This document shows positions 7,896 to 16,423 of a stretch of 64,000 bases of DNA, one piece after another (position 1 is the first letter of the stretch; every line of letters begins with the position of its first letter). The notes beneath the pieces were generated by a model, which ran no database searches, was not told the origin of the DNA, and saw nothing but the letters and a program-made list of their open reading frames with translations. The stretch covers positions 6,262,001 through 6,326,000 of the forward strand of contig NZ_CP102770.1 of NCBI RefSeq assembly GCF_038561935.1, given 5' to 3'. A program made the translations under genes and the position numbers. The stretch comes from Myxococcus stipitatus. Lineage in GTDB: Bacteria; Myxococcota; Myxococcia; Myxococcales; Myxococcaceae.

Positions 7896-8657
7896 TCACC
7901 GCACGGCCGCGAGGAACCGGTCGAGCGCGCCATTCACCCACTCGGGTGCATCGAGCTGCACCCAGTGGCCCGTCACGGGCTCCACCTTCTGGAACGGCAG
8001 CGCGGACACGAGGTTCTGGTACGCATCCGGCCCCTGGTTGTACTCCGTCACCAGGGACAGCTTGGGGCCCGGATAGCTCCGCAGCGCGGAGACCGGGTCG
8101 AACGTCAGCAGCGAGCCCAGACCCGAGCGGACCGCGGACTGTGCCGTGGCGCGCAGCCCGCCGAGAACCTGCTCCCGCACCTCGGGCTTCGAGGGCGCGA
8201 GCATCGGCCCCCAGTACTCCTCGACCACCTGCAGCCACGCCTCCGAGGCCAGCACCGCCATCAGCCCCTGCGCCTGCTCCGTCGGAATCTGACGTCCGTC
8301 CGAAGCCGGGTCGAGCAGCAGCAGCCCCGCCACGCGCGACGGATGCGCCGCCGCGTAGGCCGCGCTGACGGCGCCGCCCAGGCTGTGCCCCACGAGCACG
8401 AACCGCTCCAGGCCCAGCCCGTCCACCACCGCCGCCACGTCGGCCGCGAAGTCCTCGACGGAGGACTCCGCCGACTCGGGGACCGCCGACTGGCCGTGCC
8501 CCCGCAGGTCCAGCGCGATGGCCCGACGCGTCTTGCGCACGTGCGCGAGCTGCGACGCCCAGTGCTTCGTGCTCCCGGCACTCGAGTGGATGAACACCAC
8601 CGGAAGCCCCCCCACGCCACCATCGTCCACGTACAGCTCTCCAGCAGGGCCCTTCAT
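7896..8657 (-). CDS. Alpha/beta-hydrolase
   Basis: The 253-aa protein has the hallmarks of the alpha/beta-hydrolase fold: oxyanion-hole strand VVFIHSSAGSTKHW, the nucleophile elbow LVGHSLGGAVSAAYA with catalytic Ser, and the C-terminal histidine in EPVTGHWVQLDAPEW. The cap region is short. Substrate cannot be predicted; close relatives include non-haem haloperoxidases and small ester hydrolases. ATG 8657 is the first start followed by a recognisable domain; an in-frame extension upstream runs through the divergent regulator and is not believed. It faces a WYL/HTH regulator starting at 8742, and the 84-bp gap between them holds a repeated motif, so this gene is probably that regulator's target. 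Confidence 0.87.
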   Translation of the reverse strand: MKGPAGELYVDDGGVGGLPVVFIHSSAGSTKHWASQLAHVRKTRRAIALDLRGHGQSAVPESAESSVEDFAADVAAVVDGLGLERFVLVGHSLGGAVSAAYAAAHPSRVAGLLLLDPASDGRQIPTEQAQGLMAVLASEAWLQVVEEYWGPMLAPSKPEVREQVLGGLRATAQSAVRSGLGSLLTFDPVSALRSYPGPKLSLVTEYNQGPDAYQNLVSALPFQKVEPVTGHWVQLDAPEWVNGALDRFLAAVR

Positions 8658-8721
8658 GACCACCTCGTCGGGTTCAGGGGCGCGTCCGTCCGCGCCATGA
8701 ATCCTTGAGTACGCCCCATCC

Positions 8722-8738
8722 CTGTCAGAAACTGTCAG
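8722..8738. promoter_or_regulatory. Direct repeat, candidate operator of the WYL regulator
   Basis: CTGTCAG occurs twice (8722-8728 and 8732-8738) with starts exactly 10 bp apart, one helical turn. It lies in the divergent spacer just ahead of the regulator ATG at 8742. Such placement would allow autorepression and control of the hydrolase gene; binding is inferred only. Confidence 0.35.
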
Positions 8739-8741
8739 GAA

Positions 8742-9464
8742 ATGGCGAGAGTGAGCCGAATCATGCGCCTGGTGGATTTCCTGCGCGGTCGCGAGGCCAC
8801 CACCATCGCGGAGATCTCCGCCGCGTTGGACGTGAGTGTCCGCACGGTGCATCGCGATATCGCCACGCTCCGCGAGCAGGGCATGCCCATCGCCAGTGAC
8901 ACGGGCCCCGGCGGAGGCGTGCGCCTGGAACGAGACCGGGGCGTCACCGCCGTCCACCTGTCCATCGAGGAAGTCGTCGCGCTGTGGCTGGCCGCGAGCC
9001 TGTCCTCGACGGGGAGCTCGCTGCCGTGGGGAAGCGCGGCGCGCTCGGGGCTGGACAAGCTCTTCGCCAGCGTGCCGAGAGAGCGCGCACGGAACATGCG
9101 CGAGCTCTGCCAGCGCGTCGTGGTGGGCCGCCCCGCGAGTCCCCGGGTGCTGTCGGAGCTGGGGGCGCCTCCCGCGGAGCTGCTCGCCGTCTTCGAGCAG
9201 GCGTTCCGTGAGCAGGTGTGCCTGTCGTTCGACTACGAGGACCGGAACGGCCGACGCACCCGTCGCTGCGTGGAGCCCCACGGGCTGCTGGTGGAGTCTC
9301 CGGTCTGGTACATCCTCGCGCGCGACGTGGAGAAGCAAGCGGCGCGCATGTTCCGGATGGACCGGGTCCACCGGCCTCGGCGGGTGCCCGAGCGGAGCTT
9401 CACTCCCGACATGGAGGGGCTCAAGGCACAGGCCCTCGCGCAGAGAAGCGAGGGCCCGAGGTGA
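8742..9464 (+). CDS. HTH-WYL transcriptional regulator
   Basis: The 240-residue protein opens with a DeoR-type winged helix (MRLVDFLRGREATTIAEISA, then the recognition helix VSVRTVHRDIATLREQGMPI). The WYL sensor domain follows: LSFDYEDRNGRRTRRCVEPHG and WYILARDVEKQAARMFRMDR, with the Trp-Tyr-Ile core and the Arg cluster typical of ligand or nucleic-acid binding in this family. The C-terminal WCX part is short. It is a cytoplasmic DNA-binding protein and most likely controls the divergent alpha/beta-hydrolase gene and itself through repeats at 8722-8738. A Shine-Dalgarno-like AGGAA sits immediately upstream of the ATG. Its stop is only 4 nt from the convergent nadC stop. Confidence 0.93.
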   Translation: MARVSRIMRLVDFLRGREATTIAEISAALDVSVRTVHRDIATLREQGMPIASDTGPGGGVRLERDRGVTAVHLSIEEVVALWLAASLSSTGSSLPWGSAARSGLDKLFASVPRERARNMRELCQRVVVGRPASPRVLSELGAPPAELLAVFEQAFREQVCLSFDYEDRNGRRTRRCVEPHGLLVESPVWYILARDVEKQAARMFRMDRVHRPRRVPERSFTPDMEGLKAQALAQRSEGPR

Positions 9465-9468
9465 CGCA

Positions 9469-10347
9469 CTAACCCTGCGAAGGCGAGGCGCGAGGCCGGC
9501 GTGCCTTCTTGCCGGTGATTTCGAGCGACAGGTCCATGGCCCGCGCCGAGTGCGTCAGCGCGCCCATGGACACGAAGTCCACGCCCATCTTCGCGAGCCG
9601 GGGCAGCCGGTCCAGCGTGACGCCACCGGAGACCTCGAGCGGGACTCGCCCCGCCGCCAGCTTCACGGCCTCGCGAATCTGCGCGTCGTCCATGTTGTCG
9701 AGCATCACCACGTCGGCGCCGTGCTCGAGCGCCTCGGCGAGCTGCTTGAGGTTGGTGACCTCGATTTCAATCTTGCACAGGCGAGGTCCATGGGCCTTGG
9801 CGCGGCGAAGCGCCTCGCTGATGGAGCCTCCGACGGCCGCGATGTGGTTGTCCTTGATGAGGACGCCATCGAAGAGGCCGAAGCGGTGATTGGTGGCACC
9901 GCCCATGCGGACCGCGTCCTTGGCGAGCACGCGCATGCCCGGAGGCGTCTTGCGCGTGTCGAGGACCTGCATCTTCGAGCCGCGCACCGACGTCATCGCC
10001 TGCTGAGCCAGCGTGGCGATGCCAGCAGCGCGCTGGACGAGGTTGAGCGCGGTGCGCTCCGCCGCGAGCAGGGACCGCAGCCGCCCATGACACCGGGCGG
10101 CCACGACCTTCGGCTTGACCTCCTGGCCGTCCTGGCGAAGCAGCTCCACTTCGACATCCGGGTCGACCTTGTGGAAGACCCGGATGAAGGCGTCGAGGCC
10201 GGCGAGGACCAACTGCTCCTTGGCGACCAACTCCGCGCTGCCCTCCGCGTCAGGCGGAATGAGGGCCTGCGAGGTGACATCTCCCGCCGCCCCCAGGTCT
10301 TCGTCGAGGGCGAGGTCGATGAGTCGATCAAGGTAATCCTGCTGCAC
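9469..10347 (-). CDS. nadC: Quinolinate phosphoribosyltransferase NadC
   Basis: NadC converts quinolinate and PRPP to nicotinate mononucleotide, CO2 and pyrophosphate in de novo NAD synthesis. The 292-aa length is standard. Family motifs are LDEDLGAAGDVTSQAL near the N-terminus, ERTALNLVQRAAGIATL, the active-site strand DTRKTPPGMRVLAKDAV with Arg/Lys phosphate ligands, NHRFGLFDGVLIKDNH, and IEIEVTN. The last residues (KKARRPRASPSQG) form a basic tail of no known role. The GTG at 10347 is preceded by a strong GGAGGA ribosome-binding site 4 nt away, which fixes the start. It follows valS by 11 nt, so the two are co-transcribed. Confidence 0.96.
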   Translation of the reverse strand: MQQDYLDRLIDLALDEDLGAAGDVTSQALIPPDAEGSAELVAKEQLVLAGLDAFIRVFHKVDPDVEVELLRQDGQEVKPKVVAARCHGRLRSLLAAERTALNLVQRAAGIATLAQQAMTSVRGSKMQVLDTRKTPPGMRVLAKDAVRMGGATNHRFGLFDGVLIKDNHIAAVGGSISEALRRAKAHGPRLCKIEIEVTNLKQLAEALEHGADVVMLDNMDDAQIREAVKLAAGRVPLEVSGGVTLDRLPRLAKMGVDFVSMGALTHSARAMDLSLEITGKKARRPRASPSQG

Positions 10348-10358
10348 GTCTCCTCCTG

Positions 10359-13300
10359 CTACCGCCGGGCCTTCGCCCGTGCCGAGGGCTTCGCCCGGGT
10401 GACCTTCTTCGCCGCCGCCTTCCGAGCGGAGACCTTCTTCGCTGGAGCCTTGCCCCCAGCCTTCTTGCCCGTCTTCACGGGCGCCTTCTTCGCCGGGCCC
10501 TTGGCACCGGCCTTCTTCGCAACCGCCTTGCCGCCGGAGGCCTTCCCGCCCGACTTCTTCGCGGAGGCCTTGCCACCAGCCTTGGAGCCCTTCTTCGCGG
10601 AGGCCTTGCCACCAGCCTTGGCGCCATTCTTCGCGGAGGCCTTGCCTCCGGCCTTCGCGCTGGAGCCCTTCTTCGCGGCGCTGTCGGCGCCCGACTTCGA
10701 GCCCTTCTTCGCGGCGGGCTTGCCACCCGCCTTCGCGCCCTTCTTCGCCGGAGCCTTCACCTTCGCGGGGGGCTCGGCGGCCACTGCGTTGGACGCGGCG
10801 GCCTTGGTGGCACCCGCCTCGGACTTCGCGGTGGCAGCCTTCTTCGCGGGAGCCTTCGTCACGGGGGCGGCCGTCGCGGCCAACTCTGACTCAGCAGCCG
10901 GCTTCGCCTTCTTCTTCGCGGGACGCTCGGACCTGGACGGCTCGGCAACCTCGGCGGGGGCCTCGCGGACGTCGCCGCCTTCCTTCGCCTTGCCGAACTC
11001 GCGCATCGCGTCGTCCACGAGCCCCATGCTCATGTACGCCACGCCCAGGTCATGGTGGTCGGTCGGAGACAGACCTTCCTTCGTTCCCTCGCGCAGCTTC
11101 TCGAGCGCGGCATGGACCTGAGGATCCTCCTCGGGCACACGCGCCGCGTCTCCCAGCTCCCCCTTCAGTTCCTGGCCCAGGTCAACGCCGCCCTTCTCTG
11201 CCTTCGTCGGGGCGACCTTCACCTGGGCCGGTTCGGAGGGGGAGACACTCTCCTCGGTGGACGTGCTGCTCTCGGACGGCAGGTTCTCGGGCATGGAGGG
11301 CTCCGGGGCGATCCGCTGCAGGTGATCTTCGAGCTTGGCCTTGCGCTCCTTCAACTCCGCCACGCGAGCGCGATCCTTCTCCACCACGTCGGGCGGAGCC
11401 TTGGCCACGAAGTTGGGATTCTCCAGCTTGCGCAGGACGCTGGCCGCTTCCTGCTCGGCGCGAGCAATCTCCTTGCGCAACCGGTCCCGCTCCGCGTCCA
11501 GGTCGATGAGACCCGCCAGCGGAACGTAGATCTCCAGGTTCGTCGCCACGAACGCGGCGGCCTGCGGAGGCTTCGCCCCCGGCGGTCCCACCTGCACCTC
11601 GGAAAGACCGGCGAGCGGCAGCAGGTATCCCCGCCAGCGCTCCAGGAGCTCCCGCGTGCGGGCGTCCGGGCTCTGCACCACCGCCTTCAGCTTCGTCGCG
11701 GGCGACAGGTTGCTCTCGCCGCGGATGGTGCGCAGTCCCTCGATGGCCGCGATGACCGGCGCCATCTCGGACTCGGCCGCCTCGTCCACCAGCGCCAGGT
11801 CCGGCGCCGGGTACGACGCAATCATGATGCTCTCCGTCGGCCGGGACATCGGCAGCTTCTGCCAGATCTCCTCGGTGATGAAGGGCATGAACGGGTGCAT
11901 CAGCCGCAGCACGCGGTCCAGCGCGTACACGAGCACCGCGCGCGTGGTGTCCTTCGCCGCCGGGTCATCGCCATAGAGGGCGGGCTTGGCCAGCTCGATG
12001 TACCAGTCACAGAGCTCCGCCCAGAGGAACTGGTACAGCGTGGAGGCTGCCTCCGCGAAGCTGTACGTCTCCAGCGAGGCCTGGGCATCCCGCGTCGCGC
12101 GCTGGAGCCGGGAGAGGATCCACCGGTCCGCCAGCGTGAGCGACAGCTCCTTGGGCGAGCGCCCGTCGTACTGGAACTCGCCCATGTTCATCAGGGCGAA
12201 GCGGCTCGCGTTCCACAGCTTGTTGCAGAACGCCTTGTAGCCAGCGAGCCGGTCCATCGACAGCTTGATGTCGCGGCCCTGCTGCGTGAGCGATGCCAGC
12301 GTGAAGCGCAGCGCGTCCGCGCCGAATGCGGGCATGCCCTGCGGGAACTTGTTCTTCAGCGTCGCGTTGAGCTGCTCGGGCTTCGCGCCGAGGATGACGT
12401 CCAAGGGGTCGATGACGTTCCCCTTGACCTTCGACATCTTCTCGCCCTTCTCGTCGCGCACCATCGCGTGGAGGTACACGGTGCGGAAGGGCACATCCCC
12501 CATGAAGTGCAGGCCCATCATCATCATCCGGGCGACCCAAAAGAAGATGATGTCGTGGCCCGTCTCCATGACGGACGTCGGGTAGAAGGTCTTCAGCTCC
12601 GCGGTGTTGTTGGGCCAGCCCAGCGTGGAGAACGGCCAGAGCGCGGACGAGAACCAGGTATCGAGCACGTCCGAGTCCTGGATGAAGCTCTTGCCTCCGC
12701 ACTTCGGGCACGACTCGGGCGCCGCGCGCGCGACGATGGGCTCCGAACGAGCGAAGTCCACGCCGCCCACCTTCACCGTCGGGGCATCCAACGGAAGGTC
12801 GGTGTCATCCCCCTGCCGAGGGCTGCACGACGTGCAGTAGTACGCGGGAATCTGGTGGCCCCACCAGAGCTGGCGGCTGACACACCAGTCGTGGATGTTG
12901 CGCATCCAGTGGAAGTACGTGTTGGTCCACGACTCCGGGACGAACTTCGTGCGGCCCTGCTCCACCGCTTCGATGGCCGGACGCGCCAGCGGTTCAATCT
13001 TCACGAACCACTGCGGAGACAGCCGAGGCTCCACCACCGTCACGCAGCGCTGACACGTGCCCACGTTCAGCTTGTGCGGCTCCTCCTTCTCCAGGAGGCC
13101 CTGCTCCTGGAGGTCCGCGAGCACCGCCTTGCGCGCCTCGAAGCGGTCCATGCCGGCGTACTTGCCGGTGTCCTTCGTCATCCGCGCGGCTTCGTCCAGG
13201 ATGGTCAGCATCGGCAGCTTGTGCCGAAGCCCCGTCTGGTAGTCGTTGAAGTCGTGCGCCGGCGTCACCTTCACCACGCCCGTGCCGAACTTCGGATCCA

Positions 13301-14102
13301 CCAACTCCGCGTCCGCGATGACGGGAATCTCACGGCCCGACAGCGGCAGCACCACGAGCTTGCCGGCGAGGCCCTGGTAGCGCTCGTCCTCGGGGTGGAT
13401 GGCCACCGCGGTGTCGCCCAGCAGCGTCTCCGGGCGCGTCGTCGCCACGGTGAGCGAGCGGTCGCTGTCCTTGATGGGATAGCGGATGTGCCAGATGGAG
13501 CCGGCCTTCTCCTCGTGCTCGACCTCCAGGTCGCTCAGCGCCGTGCGGCAGGAGGGGCACCAGTTGATGAGCTTCTGGGCCCGGTACATCAGGCCCTCTT
13601 CGTACAAACGGACGAAGACCTCGCGCACCGCCGCGGACGACTGCTCGTCCATCGTGAAGCGCTCGCGGTCCCAGTCTAGCGACGCGCCCAGGAAGCGGTG
13701 CTGCTCGCCGATGCGGGCGCCGTACTTGCCCTTCCACGTCCAGACGCGCTGGAGGAACGCCTCGCGCCCCAGGTCGTGGCGGCTCTTGCCCTCGGTCTTC
13801 TTCAGCTCCTTCTCCACCACCATCTGCGTGGCGATGCCCGCGTGGTCCGTGCCGGGAAGCCAGAGCGCGTTGAACCCGCTCATCCGCTTCCAGCGCGTGA
13901 GGATGTCCTGGATGGTCGCGGTGAGCGCGTGGCCGATGTGCAGGCTGCCCGTCACGTTGGGCGGCGGCAGGACGATGGAGAAGGCGGGCTTGTCGGAAGT
14001 GGCGGCGGCGTGGAAGTAGCCGCGTTCGAGCCAGAAGGCGTAGAGGCGCGCCTCGACCTCGGTGGGCTCGTAGGCCTTGGACAGTTCGGTCGTATCAGTC
14101 AT
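10359..14102 (-). CDS. valS: Valyl-tRNA synthetase with ~320-aa lysine-rich C-terminal extension
   Basis: ValS charges tRNA-Val. The catalytic body covers residues 1 to about 928: HIGH motif at 55-58 (GSLHIGHAL), editing domain, KMSKS as KMSKVKGN near 555, anticodon-binding helices, and the usual C-terminal coiled coil (LIDLDAERDRLRKEIARAE). That is normally where the protein ends. Here it continues about 320 residues: an acidic/Ser linker, a TPR-like helical hairpin (LGVAYMSMGLVDDAMREFGK, near 1017), and from about 1054 to 1247 a tail of Lys, Ala and Gly with repeated KASAKKGSKAGG units like histone H1. The frame is unbroken, so this is one polypeptide. The tail may bind RNA or DNA; that is inference. 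The gene follows romR by 70 bp and precedes nadC by 11 bp. Confidence 0.95.
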   Translation of the reverse strand: MTDTTELSKAYEPTEVEARLYAFWLERGYFHAAATSDKPAFSIVLPPPNVTGSLHIGHALTATIQDILTRWKRMSGFNALWLPGTDHAGIATQMVVEKELKKTEGKSRHDLGREAFLQRVWTWKGKYGARIGEQHRFLGASLDWDRERFTMDEQSSAAVREVFVRLYEEGLMYRAQKLINWCPSCRTALSDLEVEHEEKAGSIWHIRYPIKDSDRSLTVATTRPETLLGDTAVAIHPEDERYQGLAGKLVVLPLSGREIPVIADAELVDPKFGTGVVKVTPAHDFNDYQTGLRHKLPMLTILDEAARMTKDTGKYAGMDRFEARKAVLADLQEQGLLEKEEPHKLNVGTCQRCVTVVEPRLSPQWFVKIEPLARPAIEAVEQGRTKFVPESWTNTYFHWMRNIHDWCVSRQLWWGHQIPAYYCTSCSPRQGDDTDLPLDAPTVKVGGVDFARSEPIVARAAPESCPKCGGKSFIQDSDVLDTWFSSALWPFSTLGWPNNTAELKTFYPTSVMETGHDIIFFWVARMMMMGLHFMGDVPFRTVYLHAMVRDEKGEKMSKVKGNVIDPLDVILGAKPEQLNATLKNKFPQGMPAFGADALRFTLASLTQQGRDIKLSMDRLAGYKAFCNKLWNASRFALMNMGEFQYDGRSPKELSLTLADRWILSRLQRATRDAQASLETYSFAEAASTLYQFLWAELCDWYIELAKPALYGDDPAAKDTTRAVLVYALDRVLRLMHPFMPFITEEIWQKLPMSRPTESIMIASYPAPDLALVDEAAESEMAPVIAAIEGLRTIRGESNLSPATKLKAVVQSPDARTRELLERWRGYLLPLAGLSEVQVGPPGAKPPQAAAFVATNLEIYVPLAGLIDLDAERDRLRKEIARAEQEAASVLRKLENPNFVAKAPPDVVEKDRARVAELKERKAKLEDHLQRIAPEPSMPENLPSESSTSTEESVSPSEPAQVKVAPTKAEKGGVDLGQELKGELGDAARVPEEDPQVHAALEKLREGTKEGLSPTDHHDLGVAYMSMGLVDDAMREFGKAKEGGDVREAPAEVAEPSRSERPAKKKAKPAAESELAATAAPVTKAPAKKAATAKSEAGATKAAASNAVAAEPPAKVKAPAKKGAKAGGKPAAKKGSKSGADSAAKKGSSAKAGGKASAKNGAKAGGKASAKKGSKAGGKASAKKSGGKASGGKAVAKKAGAKGPAKKAPVKTGKKAGGKAPAKKVSARKAAAKKVTRAKPSARAKARR
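10555..10662. repeat. 36-bp tandem repeats coding the valS lysine-rich tail
   Basis: Three consecutive units start at 10555, 10591 and 10627, each opening TTCTTCGCGGAGGCCTTGCC on the plus strand. They keep frame and encode K-A-S-A-K-K-type peptides on the minus strand. Unit number could vary between strains by slippage. Confidence 0.75.
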
Positions 14103-14172
14103 TGAGGACGGGCCAGCCCCTTGTCGGGGCCGGCGGAAAGTTCAGGAGGTTACGGCGAGCACGCAGCTCGCC

Positions 14173-15447
14173 TCAGTGCTGGGTCTCTCGGTCCTTGATG
14201 AGCCGCTCGAGCTCCTCACGGATGATGGTCTCCGCGAGCTGCGGTACGACCTCCCAGGCGATCTTCTCGATGACTTCGCGGGAGGCCTTCGACAGCGCCT
14301 CGCGCAGCAGGGCCTCGCCCCCGTCCGCGGATACCGGACGACCCGCGGGCGAAGCGGGCTTCGATACGGGGACCGACGGCCCGCCGATGTCGAGGGAGAT
14401 CTCCTCCGCGCCGCTCGTGTCGGGCAGCGAGTCCTCGATGCTGATGGCCGGCTGAGCGGCCACGGCGGCGGACTGTCCGGCGGGAGCCCCCAGACCGAAT
14501 GGATCCCGAGCCCGGGCCGCGGGCTGCGGCGCGGCGGACGGCATGGGCGGAAGCGGCGTGGCTCCCGGCGGACGGGGCAGTCCCCCCGGCATTCCCGGCG
14601 CGGGAGCACCCGGACGAGCCGCCATCCCCGGAGCCCCAGGACCCGGAGGCATCCCCGGACGCGGAGGCATGCCCGGAGCCGGAGCCCCCGGCGGAGGAGG
14701 AACACCCGGACGCGCCATGCCCGGCGGCATGCCCGGCCCCGGAGGACGCGGCGCACCCGGAGGCGGCATGCCCGGACCCGGAGGACGCCCACCCGGCGGC
14801 ATGCCCGGCCCCGGAGGACGCGGCGCACCCGGAGGCGGCATGCCCGGACCCGGAGGACGCGCCATGCCCGGCGGCATGCCCGGCCCCGGAGGACGCGGCG
14901 CACCCGCGCCCGGAGGCGGCATCCCCGCCCCGGGAGGACGCGCACCCGGCGCCTGCGGCACACCCGGACGAGCGGCCATGGGCGCCGCGGCGGGAGCGGC
15001 CTGGGGGGCCGGCGCGGCGGCGGGCGTCGCGGCGGGACGAATCACCTGCGTGGCGATGGACGCCGGCAGCGTGTTGGACTTCTGACCGACCAGCGCCTTC
15101 ACCTTGTCCAGCAGCACCTGGCTCTCGAAGGGCTTGGTGATGTGGTCATCGGCGCGAGCGGCGCGGGCGCGGTTCTCGTCGAAGGCCTCGAAGGTGCCCG
15201 CCAACAGCATCACCGGGATGCCCTGGGTGGCCGGGTCGCTCTTGAGCGCCTCGCAGACCTCGTAGCCGCTCTTGCCCGGCATCATCACGTCGGCCAGGAC
15301 GACGTCCGGGCGCAGCTCGCGGCAGCGCGAGATGGCGTCCAGCCCGTTGTCCACCGCGGTCACCTGAAAGTCCTCGGTCGCGAAGATCATGCCGATCACC
15401 TTGCGGATGGTGAGCGAGTCATCGGCGACCAGCAGATTCTTGGGCAT
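14173..15447 (-). CDS. romR: Polarity response regulator RomR
   Basis: RomR sets the leading/lagging pole asymmetry of myxobacterial motility, recruiting MglA/MglB. The 424-aa product has the RomR layout: a receiver domain (residues 1-120; acidic pocket ADD at 8-10, phospho-acceptor Asp53 in VVLADVMMPG, Lys in HITKPFE), then a roughly 190-residue Pro/Gly/Met-rich linker of repeated GMPPG units, and a conserved acidic-basic C-terminal tail ending IIREELERLIKDRE that targets the pole. M. xanthus RomR is of similar size and also uses Asp53 (recalled, not searched). The neighbours on the 5' side (tandem CheW, GGDEF protein, EncC, GroEL) match the order I recall around the M. xanthus gene. valS follows on the same strand. 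Confidence 0.88.
   Translation of the reverse strand: MPKNLLVADDSLTIRKVIGMIFATEDFQVTAVDNGLDAISRCRELRPDVVLADVMMPGKSGYEVCEALKSDPATQGIPVMLLAGTFEAFDENRARAARADDHITKPFESQVLLDKVKALVGQKSNTLPASIATQVIRPAATPAAAPAPQAAPAAAPMAARPGVPQAPGARPPGAGMPPPGAGAPRPPGPGMPPGMARPPGPGMPPPGAPRPPGPGMPPGGRPPGPGMPPPGAPRPPGPGMPPGMARPGVPPPPGAPAPGMPPRPGMPPGPGAPGMAARPGAPAPGMPGGLPRPPGATPLPPMPSAAPQPAARARDPFGLGAPAGQSAAVAAQPAISIEDSLPDTSGAEEISLDIGGPSVPVSKPASPAGRPVSADGGEALLREALSKASREVIEKIAWEVVPQLAETIIREELERLIKDRETQH
14720..14906. repeat. romR: 69-bp near-tandem repeats in the romR linker
   Basis: An exact 69-bp unit beginning CCCGGCGGCATGCCCGG lies at 14720-14788 and again at 14792-14860 (72-bp spacing). A third partial copy starts at 14867. 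They encode the Pro-Gly-Met repeats of the RomR linker and keep the reading frame. Confidence 0.8.
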
Positions 15448-15565
15448 CGGTATCGGGCCTCGGGGAGCGTGGACCCCCCTGAATTCGTTGAAGAAACCGC
15501 TCGTGAGAACCTACCTCACGACACGTTATCAAGCCTGGCAGCTTACGGTTCGCGCTCCGGGACGA

Positions 15566-16381
15566 TCAAGAAAACATGCGCTGCAGGTCCAGGAACAGCA
15601 CAGGCTCCGCCAGGCCGGGAACGCGAAAGGTGCCGGCCGTCTTGTCCGGTTCGAAGCGTTGGAGGACGCCAAGCACCCGCGTGGCCGTCAGCCCCACGTT
15701 CCGCCCCGCCAGCTCCGCCAGGAGGAAGAAGGGCTCCGCCACGGCGGGTGCCCCCAGGAGGGCGGGAACGGAGCAGATGGGCCACAGGACCTGGGCATGG
15801 GGAAAGATACCCGCCACCGGTCCGCTCTGCACGGGCAGGACGCTGAACGCATCCCCCCGGGCCACCACCTGGGACACGAAGGCCAGGGGGACACCGAACA
15901 GTCGCCCCTGGGACTCGAAGACCAGCGCCCGCTCGGGCACGGACTCGGCCCAGTGCACGGGGCGCGGGGGTACAGGCGCGGCGCGGGGCCCAACCCGGTG
16001 CGGCAGCGCCTCCGCGATGAGCTCCAGGTACAGCCGCTCCTTGTGCAGCACCGCGCCCCGGCTCAGCGGCGCCAGCGAGTCCGCCAGTCCTGGAGGCAAC
16101 AGGAAGAACGGCGCGCGCGCGACATCCGCCACCTCCACCACCGAGCGCACCCTCACCGCCAGCGTGGGGCTCACGTCCAGCACCACCACCATGCCCGCTT
16201 CAGGCTCCGGAGCACCGCCGAGCAGCGCCGACAGGTCCTTCACTTCGAGCACGCCTCGCAGGCTGCTCCCATGGGCACCAGGCATCGCCACTTCCATGAC
16301 AGACGTGGCTTCAACGGCGTAGTGGGTCTCCCCGGCTTCCACGAGCAAGCAGAGTCTGCGACCGCTTTCAAAGGGCGACAC
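15566..16381 (-). CDS. Protein with two CheW-like domains
   Basis: The 271-aa protein contains two successive CheW-like modules, roughly residues 10-140 (LCLLVEAGETHYAVEATSVMEV, LEVKDLSALLGG) and 150-271 (ALVFESQGRLFGVPLAFVSQVV, WPICSVPALLGAP). Each shows the Val-rich strands of the scaffold that normally bridges chemoreceptors and CheA. No kinase or receptor gene is adjacent, so it may scaffold another complex; its place just upstream of romR on the same strand (118 bp) makes a motility role attractive but unproven. GTG 16381 gives a clean N-terminus without overlapping the divergent gene. Codons before it include an in-frame stop close to the divergent start. Confidence 0.82.
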   Translation of the reverse strand: MSPFESGRRLCLLVEAGETHYAVEATSVMEVAMPGAHGSSLRGVLEVKDLSALLGGAPEPEAGMVVVLDVSPTLAVRVRSVVEVADVARAPFFLLPPGLADSLAPLSRGAVLHKERLYLELIAEALPHRVGPRAAPVPPRPVHWAESVPERALVFESQGRLFGVPLAFVSQVVARGDAFSVLPVQSGPVAGIFPHAQVLWPICSVPALLGAPAVAEPFFLLAELAGRNVGLTATRVLGVLQRFEPDKTAGTFRVPGLAEPVLFLDLQRMFS

Positions 16382-16423
16382 GGGGGGCGACCCTAGCAGC
16401 GTTCCGTTGGATGGTGCTAAGCC

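Noticed and set aside
14560..14990. Regular repeats that might suggest a CRISPR or minisatellite
   Set aside because: The repeats keep the romR frame and encode the Pro-Gly-Met linker; there are no spacers.
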